Assembly: GCA_022695795.1 (NCBI GenBank)
Contig: MU404231.1
Location: forward strand, 1-43,200
Origin: Biscogniauxia marginata
Taxonomy: Eukaryota > Ascomycota > Sordariomycetes > Xylariales > Xylariaceae
Direction of reading: 5' to 3'
Length of the DNA: 43,200 nt
The notes below the pieces were generated by a model. It saw only the letters and a program-made list of their open reading frames with translations, ran no database searches and was not told where the DNA came from. Position numbers and translations under genes: made by a program. Shown piece by piece: positions 34,669 to 43,200 of this stretch (the stretch's first letter is position 1; each line of letters begins with the position of its first letter).

Positions 34669-36177
34669 TCAGTGTTGCACATCACGTGTAGAAGAATGCA
34701 ATCGTTGAGCTGGTCCCAATTCTGTCATTTCCTCCTCGTCGCTAGCTCGTCTTGGTCCATGAGTTTGATCGTTTTTTTCGTGGGTGTGTAGCTTCATATT
34801 GACAAACATGACGAACAGGCCAAGGTCATAAGCGATTCGCAGAGATCCAGCGACAATAAAGGCTATCCAAAATCTGTCGTTCCCAGCGAGAACACCGGTC
34901 ACACTGGGACCAATGGTGGCCGCTAACGTCCTCAAGGTGCTGGTAACGCCATTGACTGCCGTGCGCTCCTCGGGTTTCACAACTGCTGCGATGAACGCAG
35001 CTCGTGGTGCTTGGTCCATATTGTTTAGTGCCATGCGGATAAAGAACAGGACCACGGTGAGGGGAACATTGTTCGGAAATGGGAAGAGTAGGACAGCGGT
35101 TGAAGACGGGAGATGTGTAAAAACCATAGTTTTTATTAGACCAAGGTGTCGAGCGAGCGGACTGCCCAATACGGTGGAAAAGAAGGACATAAAGTAGCTG
35201 ATCGAGGCTATGTCACCAAGAAATGACTTGGATAAGTGAAACTTCCGGTCCAGGTAGTAATTGTTCAAGGAGAAGGAAACCATCCCGTCAGCTAGGGAGT
35301 CAACAGCCAAGAGAAACCATAATTTGTACATTGTAGAACGAGTTTCCGATGAGATTTGAGCAAATCGGCTTTTATTCTGTGTCGTAGGATGCATTGGGGC
35401 CGATGATGGGTGCAAGCTGTCGTGGCTTTCTTCACTAGCTCTCTCTGTAGCTTGGTCTCTTTCTTGCGTCTCATCGAGCAGCATCTCAGACTCTTCCGTT
35501 TTTGACACTTCATCCGAGAGTTCGCACTTGTTGCTCATTGACAGGACGAAAATAATGTTAAGTAATCCCATGATGATGTAGAGCCAGAAAATACCGTGGT
35601 ATGCATCAGTGAGTTCCCAGCCGTCGAGATTTTGTAGAAACTCGACCGCACGCCCGGAAACTTCGGTGCCGGCCGCCGAGCCAAGAATCGAGGTGGCCAC
35701 ATACCAAGACAACACATCGGACCGCGTCTTAGGAGTAGTGAGGTGGGATAAAGTGGATTCTTCGATCGCACGAAATGGGCCGAAATCACTTCCGGTAGCG
35801 CTGATCACCCCGACCACGGCCGCCAAGAGGAGAATCCAAAAGTTTTCGAAATAGATAAACACGGCACCCGAGAGAACCATGAGGGTCGCACCGGCGAGAA
35901 GCACCCGGCGGCGACCAACCCTGTCGGCCACCAGGGTTAGGCCGAGGGAGAGTAGAACATCACCGATGAGTGTCAACGTCATGAACAACCCAATGCGATA
36001 ATCTGAGAAGTCGAGGGCAGAGAAGAAGAGAGCCATGATCAGAGCGGTGCCGCCGTAGGCAAACATGCGACATGCTCGGCTGAAAATGATAAACCAGGCA
36101 TCACGGCCGGTGTGGTAGACGGAAGCAATCCCGAACTCATTGTAAATCCAACGGAACAACCTAGCAATCTGATACAT
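34669..36177 (-). CDS. MFS transporter, substrate unknown
   Basis: One exon of 502 residues from the ATG at 36177; seven further codons upstream begin only with GTG and are not used here. About twelve membrane segments are visible in two halves, with the MFS motif DRVGRRR (residues 85-91) between TM2 and TM3. A long hydrophilic central loop (about 216-282) is rich in Glu, Ser and Thr, typical of a cytoplasmic linker between the halves. The second half includes ALNNMDQAPRAAFIAAVV and GVTSTLRTLAATIGPSVTG. The C-terminal tail is charged. I cannot tell import from export, and no biosynthetic gene beside it hints at a substrate. Confidence 0.85.
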   Translation of the reverse strand: MYQIARLFRWIYNEFGIASVYHTGRDAWFIIFSRACRMFAYGGTALIMALFFSALDFSDYRIGLFMTLTLIGDVLLSLGLTLVADRVGRRRVLLAGATLMVLSGAVFIYFENFWILLLAAVVGVISATGSDFGPFRAIEESTLSHLTTPKTRSDVLSWYVATSILGSAAGTEVSGRAVEFLQNLDGWELTDAYHGIFWLYIIMGLLNIIFVLSMSNKCELSDEVSKTEESEMLLDETQERDQATERASEESHDSLHPSSAPMHPTTQNKSRFAQISSETRSTMYKLWFLLAVDSLADGMVSFSLNNYYLDRKFHLSKSFLGDIASISYFMSFFSTVLGSPLARHLGLIKTMVFTHLPSSTAVLLFPFPNNVPLTVVLFFIRMALNNMDQAPRAAFIAAVVKPEERTAVNGVTSTLRTLAATIGPSVTGVLAGNDRFWIAFIVAGSLRIAYDLGLFVMFVNMKLHTHEKNDQTHGPRRASDEEEMTELGPAQRLHSSTRDVQH

Positions 36178-37100
36178 TGTAAACAAAGAATGAGGCACGC
36201 GTTCTAATCAAAGTGTGGAAAGAAGATAAAAACAGAGCGATTTCAGCTGGTCCCATCAGGTTCGGCGTTTGCGGAGCCGGACTCGGAGCGTTTACCTACG
36301 AGATACGATACCGCAATGAGGGGACACGTGAATTTTGGAAACGAGGGGGATTAGACGTGACTAATCGGAGAGTTATCGCAATGAGCAGCCAAAATGACGA
36401 TCTCAGGATTTGGATACATATCAATACCAATATCGGGATTATGCGGTATTGGCCCTTGTTAAGATTTAGCAACTATTATAGTTTACGTCCCTCCGGAGTG
36501 TCACTCTCTACAAGTCCATGCTCACTTTTATCTTTTCCAGCCTTCATTAACTGTTTGTTTTGAAAATACCGAGCCTGTTTATGTACTTCATAGCTCGATA
36601 ACAACCATCCACATATCACTGCCAGGAAGATGGCATTAAGTTAGAACCTAGCTATTGCAGAGTCAGAGTTATGTTCAATATTGATATAGCCTTACATAGT
36701 ATTTAGATCATATCAGCAAGACTTATCTCTAGGGGTATGTTCGATAGGTCTCAACACAAAGGTAGTATATAGTATATCGCATACGGTCGGGTTCATTAGA
36801 GCCTAATGGAAGATGCATAACCCTTTTGACTAGCAATAATTACATAAGTGGTATTTCGAGGTCGAGATTCTTTGCTCCATAAATATGGCTGGTCGCATAC
36901 TTCTGTGTCTAACGTCTCAAACGCAGCAACTAAAACAGCACGCACACCTGCCTACTTACCTACCTCTCACATATCGAATGAGTTCCGTTACTTCAAAAAT
37001 TAAATTTCATGTGACTTTCGGGCATATACTTGCCCTTCTTCTCTCGAGATTCATCCCGAAGTCAACAAGACTTTCCTTCCCACACGACCATAAATTCACA
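36178..37100. other. intergenic region between divergent genes
   Basis: Presumed divergent promoters of the MFS gene and of the hypothetical gene at 37101. Reading frames here lack support. Confidence 0.5.
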
Positions 37101-37846
37101 ATGGCCAAGCTCGATAATATCGATCAAGACTTTGAGGACGAACCCCGCGAGAGGGCCTTAGCCCAGGTATGCCGCCGCTTGCGTTCACGCCTTGACGATA
37201 GCCATAACATCATCGATCAGTTACTTGGCTCCGTTCTCAGGAGGTGACAACGGTCAAGGAGCAGGGGAGGCAGTTCGTCACCTGGTTCCAGGAGAAGGCC
37301 GGGCCTGGCCATGATAATTTGGCTCTAGCAAAGTTTACCCAGCAGCTATCAAATCTAGTCAATACCCACATTCAAAAATCGATAGAACATTACCTCTCTA
37401 CAACCCTGGTGATTCATGACTCTCCTATGAGAAGTTCCACTGTCACCACTAAAACCTTCATCCTAACCCTAAGTTCTCATGCATCTCGATCTAAGTTCAA
37501 TGTTAGTAAGGGGGAGATATTATCACAACAAGCGCTAGGAAGGACGATATACAATGAGTGGTTAACTTCTATCAATTCCGGCCTTAGAAAACCTCATATT
37601 TTAGGCAAGAGAGCGCTTGGGCAGGAAGGGAGTGCTATAGAGCCTTCTGCTAAGCGGTCTTGCCCCGAAAAGAGGCATGATTCGGTTTCAGGCCTCCTGG
37701 AAGGCGTAGGTAACCATGGCAGAAACACAAGATCTTCATCGATACCTGCATACACAATATCCAGAGTCGGCCTTCGAATACGACTATTCTGTTGCGAGCA
37801 CGAGAAATATATTGATTTGATCGATGTCGAGGTGTGTGTTGATTAG
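37101..37846 (+). CDS. hypothetical protein, gene possibly frame-broken at its 3' end
   Basis: Exons 37101-37166 and 37241-37846 (74-bp intron, GTATGC donor, CTCAG acceptor) give 223 residues starting MAKLDNIDQDFEDEPRERAL. The join reads ALAQ-EVTTVKEQGRQF and keeps frame. No domain is recognised; the first 155 residues look like a soluble, partly helical protein followed by a basic KRALGQ/AKRSCPEKR stretch that could be a nuclear signal. From about 37700 the frame used here reads less naturally than another frame (see the downstream pseudogene entry), so the true protein may have been longer and the last 50 or so residues may be an artefact. Confidence 0.45.
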
Positions 37847-38269
37847 CCACCATATTGGCATCGAAATTTAACGAAGGAGGTAAGCCCAATCGCATTATAT
37901 ACTTGATTGAACACAATAGCCAATTTGCCTCGGCGCTCGATTGGGTCAGGATAGCCGGGCCATAACGCCGATGGTGGAACACTGGACTCAATGAGATGAG
38001 AGATCTATGTTCACTCAGGTCGCAGAGATGTTGTCTTTGTAGGTAAGAGCACAAAACACAAGCCGCACTACCTAGATCTAGTGTTAAACTGCCTTAGGGA
38101 GAAACCTGGCATTGGGGATGATATTTACCACCAGAAATTGCGACATAAAATCCTCCTCCCTATTGATGGATTCACATTCCCCAAGTGGAACCCTCCAAAA
38201 GTCGCCAAGTCGGAGTCGGCGATGGCCAGGTCTCGAGGAAGGGCACGGTCCAAGTCCTACAGTGAGTAG
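37716..38269 (+). pseudogene. downstream coding-like blocks in shifted frames
   Basis: Three protein-like blocks follow the hypothetical gene, each in a different frame: from 37716 (AETQDLHRYLHTQYPESAF), from about 37843 (SKFNEGGKPNRIIYLIEHNS, ending at a TAA) and from about 37950 to 38269 (VFVGKSTKHKPHYLDL, ending RARSKSYSE). The last block has an in-frame TGA at 37997 that a CGA codon would explain. Each move is one base in the same direction. Either a longer gene has decayed, or short introns I cannot define separate the blocks. Family unknown. Confidence 0.4.
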
Positions 38270-39248
38270 GATACTTCTTCATCATGGGGCCGACAACCCG
38301 AATGAGACATCTTAACTAATACAGCCTCAAGACAGACGGTACGATATGTCACGTCACGTTGTATACCTAAGCCGTATCACCTAATTAGCCTAGACCTTGG
38401 CGTCCTCAACGCCACAATCATATGCCGCGGCGAGCCGACAAGGTTGGACTGATATTGGAGCTGAAGACTTCGGGTATAGTGACAAATTATAGGGCTATTT
38501 GCACGTGAATGGACCTGGAGGCTCTCTTAAAAAAAGAATTTTCAGCACGGAGCAAGGCGAACCATGCTAGTGAACCACTGTGACCAGTGTGCATTAGAAC
38601 CAAGAGTGAGCTCTACCTTGGCGAGGAGGATTCAGAGGAATAATATTAATAGGGAGACAATACGCAGAAGCGTATGGTGACCCCGAACTTCGACCAACCA
38701 GGTTCGCCCCCGAAGCTTATATGACATTGCGTTAGAATTGCGTATGGCTCTCCTAGCCAATACCTTGGACATATGTCCGGCGTTCGTATTTATTATGCTC
38801 CTGCTCGACTGAGCTAGATCGAGAACTCTCGAGATCGTGTGGGCCGGATCCGTGATCTCGGAACGGTGAACTCTAACTTGGCGCCGACCGATGTTCAGCT
38901 AAGATTCATGCCGAGCTTATAGAATAGGCTCGTCCCGTTTGCGTCAAGCTCTGCTGATATGGCGTGCAGTCGCCAAGCAGCCACAGAACAACATGCAAAT
39001 GCTAATCCTACGTAACAAAAACTCGATCGCGTCATTGGCTCTCGACAAGGGTGGGTTTCCTTTCTCATCCAGTCGAGAAAGGTTGCATTGTCTCATCGAA
39101 TCCTTTCAAATAGGCAGGTTGTTATTCAATCGCGCGGCGCGCGGGAGAAGTTCAATATCTACCCTGCTCTCGCTCTGCACGCGCTCTATCTTCTCTCTAT
39201 GTTCTCTCGCTAGATGCGTCCTGCATTCGTTCTTTCAACCGTCGCAAC
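38270..39248. other. intergenic region and permease promoter
   Basis: No gene is seen. The last 90 bases before the permease start are rich in C and T (about 39160-39235), as is common at fungal transcription starts. Confidence 0.5.
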
Positions 39249-40970
39249 ATGGCTGACACCGCAAAGAAAGATCCAGAAGCCGCTGACGCGCGGGCGTTAG
39301 CAGCATCATCAGATGATGAATACGCCCCGCGGACGCAAGCTGTGGAGCAGTATGCGTACTCAGAATCGCGTAAGATCGGCGTCACTGGCGCCGTATTTCT
39401 CATACTGAATAAGATGATCGGAACGGGAAGTAAGTGAACGTTATATTCAAGACACGATGATAAACATTGGCTAGGGGCTAGTTGGCTAACGAGGGAGATG
39501 ACTAGTATTCTCAACGCCGTCGTCCATCTTTGCGGCTACGGGCTCCGTGGGCGTATCCATCATATTATGGGTCATCGGCGGCGTCTTGACGTTTTGCGGT
39601 CTGAGTGTGTTCCTCGAATTTGGTCTCGCAATCCCGCGGTCCGGTGGTGAAAAGAACTACCTAGAGCGAGTTTACCGGCACCCTCGTTATCTGGCAACTT
39701 GTGTCCTGGCGTCGCAGATGATTCTCCTAGGTTTCTCGTCCGGCAATTCGCTAGCTTTTGGTCGTTATGTACTGGCTGCATCCGGAAGTACCTTGGGGGA
39801 CGGCTGGGAAGCTCGTGGCATCGGCATCGCGTGCATCACCTTCTCCGTCGTCTTACACGCGACACTACCCAAATGGGGGCTGCGACTGGTAAACGTGCTG
39901 GGGGTATTCAAAGTGGTGATTCTCCTATTCATCGTTTTCTCGGGCTTCGCTGCACTCGACGGACGGCTTCTCGTCCCGCCTCCGGGCAACTTCCGCAATG
40001 CGTTTGCCATCGAAACAACTGAGAATTATGGAGGCCAAGGTGCTTACGGATATGCAACGGCCCTGCTTAATATCATCTATAGTTATAAAGGCTGGGAGAA
40101 CGCCAACTATGTCATCGGGGAGCTGAAGAATCCGAAGAAGACGCTGTCGATTGCAGCGCCGATTGCAGTCGGAGGCGTCACGATCTTGTACGTACTAGCC
40201 AATGTCGCCTATTTTGCCGCCATCTCCAAGGATGAATTGGCTACGTCTGAAGTTTTGGTCGCGGGCTTGTTCTTCCGCAATGTGTTCGGTGACAGTGCGG
40301 CCGCGAGGAGTCTGCCTGCCTTCGTTGCGATCAGTAATTTGGGCAATGTCCTGGCGGTGAGCTTCGCCCACTCCCGTCTCAACCAGGAGTTCGGAAAGGA
40401 GGCATTGCTGCCATTCAGCCGCTTCTGGGGCTCTAACAAGCCATTCAACACACCAGCTGCTGCGGTAAGTTATTCCAAAGCAAATTAATTGATTATGCTC
40501 GAAGCTCTAATTCTGGATAGCTATTCCTACACTGGATCGTCACTGTTATCGTTCTGATAGCTCCCCCGGCTGGGCCTGCGTACAACTTCCTCGTCAACCT
40601 TTACACATATCCAGGATCATGGATCAACGGGTTCGTCACTGCTGGTTTGATCTACCTGCAATGGAAGAAGTCCGAGAACTGGTCATCGCCATGGCATACC
40701 TTCCTGCCCATCTCCGTGCTCTACCTGCTGGCCAACATCTTTCTAGCCGCTGTTCCCTTTATTCCCCCGAATGGAGACTGGAACTCCGAAGGATACCCGT
40801 ACTATGTGTTTCCCGTGGTCGGCGTGGGTGTTCTTCTCCTCGGTGGCGTCTACTGGCTATGTTGGTCGAAGATATGGCCTGCTATTGGTGGATATAAGAT
40901 CGTAGCAACCAGAGCTTTCGATGAAACTGGGGCAGAAGTCATTAGATATCAGAAGCTCAAAACTCGATAG
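39249..40970 (+). CDS. amino-acid permease, methionine-permease (Mup1)/L-type group
   Basis: Exons 39249-39429, 39506-40464 and 40521-40970 (introns of 76 and 56 bp, both GTAAGT donors) give 529 residues. A charged N-terminus of about 42 residues precedes the first helix. Splicing restores IGTGIFSTPSS (about 57-67), the substrate-contact motif of APC-superfamily carriers. The LEFGLAIPRSGGEKNYLE motif after TM3 is typical of the fungal high-affinity methionine permease group. Around twelve membrane helices are visible. It is expected at the plasma membrane importing a neutral amino acid by proton symport; methionine is a guess from family resemblance. The N-terminal lysines could serve ubiquitin-dependent turnover, as in yeast permeases. 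Confidence 0.9.
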
Positions 40971-41312
40971 ACCTTCGCCGACAAGGGTCTAGGCTTGGGA
41001 GATCGGGTCATGTGGGTTAGATACTATCGAGAAAGACTGCTTGCTAGTCTAGCCGAAGATCAAATGCCACATGACTAAACTCGCATTGGACATAATACCC
41101 CTTTCTTATACTTTGGGTTAATTACTGGCTATATTATATTATCAGGAGTTCAGATACCTTCCCATTATACTCACACCATGTCTTCACTTTCAAGAGCAAT
41201 TATTAAAAAATACATTATCCGTAGTAGCCCTTCAAGATAAGAAAGGAAGAATAGGAGAAAAGAAACCAGCCCAGGGGGAAACGTTTTCTTAAGCAGATGA
41301 GAAAGAAAAGAC

Positions 41313-41317
41313 AAAAA
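41313..41317 (-). terminator. candidate RNA polymerase III terminator (T5)
   Basis: Five consecutive T on the minus strand, about 42 bases after the 3' end of the tRNA-Lys gene. This is the first T run of that length downstream. Confidence 0.5.
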
Positions 41318-41358
41318 TTGGTTGCAATCCCAGTTTGGCTGGGAAGCATCAGGAATTG

Positions 41359-41493
41359 AGCCCGATGCGGGGGTCGAACCTTTTGATTAATGGGTTAGGA
41401 TAATTGCTCTTATTAAATGCTTGTTTAGTATAACAACTTACCCGCAACCTTGAGATTAAGAGTCTCACGCTCTACCGATTGAGCTAACCGGGC
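41359..41493 (-). tRNA. tRNA-Lys(CTT) with a 62-nt GT-AG insert in the T-stem
   Basis: The minus strand folds into a full cloverleaf if 62 bases are removed: a 7-bp acceptor stem (GCCCGGT with ATCGGGC, one G-U pair), D-arm GCTC/GAGC, anticodon stem TGAGA/TCTCA with loop CTCTTAA (anticodon CTT, lysine), T-stem GCGGG/CCCGC with loop TTCGACC, and unpaired base T. The insert (41441-41380) falls inside the T-stem, not at the canonical site next to the anticodon. It starts GTAAGTTG, has TCCTAACCC about 16 bases before its end and ends AAAAG, so it looks like a fungal spliceosomal intron. Removing it restores the T-stem exactly. The internal A box (TAGCTCAATCGG) and B box (GGTTCGACCCC) are both intact but farther apart. 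If the insert is not removed the gene is a pseudogene. Confidence 0.85.
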
Positions 41494-42046
41494 AGGATTA
41501 ACGATCTTGCGATCGATGAGATCTTTTGGTGTTAAGCCATTTTTGTTATGGAGTGGACACATAGGGCCCACTTATATCCGTTGGTTAAAAGAAGCTACCG
41601 ATATACAGGTTAAAGTATATAACGACAAGAAAGGCATATTAAACTAAGAATATAAATATTAATAACCGCGAATAGCGATATTACTAATAATTATAAATAT
41701 AAATAAAAAATAATAATTAAAACCTTAATAATTGGCGTTACTTTTTATTTATATAAAAACTAAAAACTATATAAAAAAGTTTATTTTTTAAGTTATTTTA
41801 AAATAATTATTTTAATTTTTAAAATATATAAAGCATTACTTTTTAATATTATAATTCTTTTATTTTTTAAATTAAGCTTATACTCTTTTTAAAGATTTAC
41901 TTATTATTTATAAAATTTATTATTTTATAAAAAATTATACTAATTTATACTTAAGAAATATACTTTTAAAATATTAGTTTTTATATAAAATTACGAAAAT
42001 TAAATTAAATACATTTTAAAAATAAAATTTTATAATTACTTTAAAA

Positions 42047-42522
42047 TGTGACGAACCTTCTTATATGTTCCTAGTTAGTTAACTTCATAGGTAAGTACGT
42101 ACTAGGTTTTCTTAATTTGAAGGTAATAATGGGTTAAGATTGGTTTAAGTGATTTATAATTTCTTATTCGTTAAAGAGATTTTAAGGTACTCTCATTATA
42201 GTATTAAGGAGTGACTATAATCTTAAATTAATAGTTAAAAAACTAAAATGAATAACTAGACATATGAGAGACACCGTTCCTTTTATACTTGTTTATTCTA
42301 CCTTTTATTCCTTATAATTAGTATGTTAAATACCTTTAGATGAGTCTTATTCACACTTATCCATTCTCCACTGGATGTTGCTAGATGTGTTCTATCTACA
42401 CATATCCATATCACGTGACAATAGGTTGCTTTCCCTTCCAGGATCTATGTCCGGTGTAGAAACAAGAACAGTAGGAATAGTACCCCTGTCATTTAATTGC
42501 TTACCCTGGTTAGTTCGTAACA
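42047..42522. mobile_element. solo LTR of a retrotransposon
   Basis: A 476-bp segment begins TGTGACGAAC and ends GTTCGTAACA, imperfect inverted termini in the TG...CA form of LTRs. It is flanked on both sides by TAAAA (42042-42046 and 42523-42527), a 5-bp target-site duplication as made by Gypsy- and Copia-type integrases. There is no internal coding region, so this is the product of LTR-LTR recombination. It is clearly less AT-rich than the DNA around it, suggesting it arrived after the surrounding block had mutated. Confidence 0.75.
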
Positions 42523-43083
42523 TAAAATATGTTTTTCTTTATTTAATTAAAGTTACGTATTCTTATAAGAAAAAGCTTTTTATATAACTATTTTACTTTT
42601 TATTAACGTTAAATAAAAAACTATTATTATTAATAGTTTTTTTAAGTTAATTAACTTTAACTTGGTTTACTTTTTAAGCTTTTAATAATTACCTCGTTAA
42701 TTAAACAAGTTAATTTTTTTAGTCGAAATGCCAAAAAACAAAGCTTTAATTATTAAAGAATTTTTTATTTTCGAAAAACTTCGAAATAAAAAAGCTTAAA
42801 TTTAAAGAAATCTTATAAATATCGATTATTTAATCGAATAATAACGATTTTTATATTAATAAATAATATACGCCGTTCGCGGCTTAAAAATTACTTTTTA
42901 TTTTTACTTAACATAATAAATAAACTTTTAAAGAATTATTTATAATAATTATATCGCGAATATCGCCACTTTATAACTTAATTTAACTTAATTTTCTTTA
43001 AAAATAATTAAAAACTAGTGAAATAAGTTAATCATTATTAATTTTTAATTAAAAAGATATATAATTTTGTTATTTAAATTAAT

Positions 43084-43200
43084 AAAAAAGTTATATAAAT
43101 AAATAAAGTTATATAAATAAATAAAGTTATATAAATAAATAAAGTTATATAAATAAATAAAGTTATATAAATAAATAAAGTTATATAAATAAATAAAGTT
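43084..43200. repeat. 18-bp tandem repeat (minisatellite)
   Basis: The unit GTTATATAAATAAATAAA repeats exactly at 43090, 43108, 43126, 43144, 43162, 43180 and 43198, running off the window end. The perfect copies contrast with the degraded DNA around them and point to recent expansion. Confidence 0.9.

Larger units (their letters stand above)
41600..43200. repeat. AT-rich block, probably RIP-mutated repeat DNA
   Basis: Near-pure A/T sequence without coding potential, again with remaining C mostly in CG, comparable to the block at the left end. It is interrupted by a less AT-rich solo LTR (42047-42522) and ends in an 18-bp tandem repeat. It begins about 100 bp beyond the tRNA gene and continues past the window. 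Confidence 0.8.

Noticed and set aside
18097..36177. Possible secondary-metabolite cluster (acetyltransferase, laccase, esterase, MFS transporters)
   Set aside because: There is no backbone synthase and no pathway regulator, and multi-kilobase gaps separate the genes. The mix is common among accessory fungal genes.
36885..37100. Upstream extension of the hypothetical gene by an earlier in-frame start
   Set aside because: The extended N-terminus is not protein-like and reads through leader-type sequence; the ATG at 37101 sits in good context (CACAATGG) at the start of a coding-like exon.
1..43200. CRISPR arrays, prokaryotic operons, rRNA genes
   Set aside because: No regularly spaced repeats with unique spacers and no rRNA signature were seen; gene structure is eukaryotic throughout.

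Overview
The window looks like a chromosome segment of a filamentous ascomycete (Pezizomycotina). Supporting signs are short GT-AG introns (55-92 bp) with CTAAC/CTGAC-like branch points, an ENA-type sodium ATPase, an ascomycete-type laccase ending in DSGL, a hevein-type chitin-binding secreted protein, and two very AT-rich blocks at the window ends that look like DNA mutated by RIP (repeat-induced point mutation). I cannot name the species.

Layout. 1-1975: AT-rich block with no genes. 1976-5000: transition zone with a degenerate tandem repeat and two minus-strand pseudogenes whose in-frame stops are all TAG or TGA, as expected from C-to-T change of CAG and CGA codons. 5117-15215: three copies of a dispersed, hairpin-bearing MITE-like element around an ENA-type P-type ATPase (7109-10232), an amidohydrolase (10732-12351) and a two-domain chitin-binding secreted protein (12976-13458). 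15216-18096: no gene seen. 18097-24681: alcohol acetyltransferase-like enzyme, a four-exon chromodomain protein and a secreted laccase. 24682-29232: gene-poor, with a small AT-rich relic. 29233-36177: Dal5-type MFS transporter, membrane-anchored type-B carboxylesterase and a second MFS transporter. 37101-38269: an unrecognised gene that becomes frame-broken downstream. 39249-40970: amino-acid permease of the methionine-permease/L-type group. 41359-41493: a tRNA-Lys(CTT) gene with a 62-nt GT-AG insert in its T-stem. 41600-43200: second AT-rich block carrying a solo LTR with a 5-bp target duplication and an 18-bp tandem repeat.

The genes do not form an evident biosynthetic cluster: there is no polyketide synthase, NRPS or terpene core enzyme and no pathway-specific transcription factor. 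They read as accessory, environment-facing functions (ion export, nutrient uptake, secreted oxidase, chitin binding, esterases) between heterochromatin-like blocks. The most unusual item is the tRNA-Lys gene with what looks like a spliceosomal-type intron in its T-arm. Gene models here were rebuilt by hand from reading frames and splice motifs, so intron borders are predictions.
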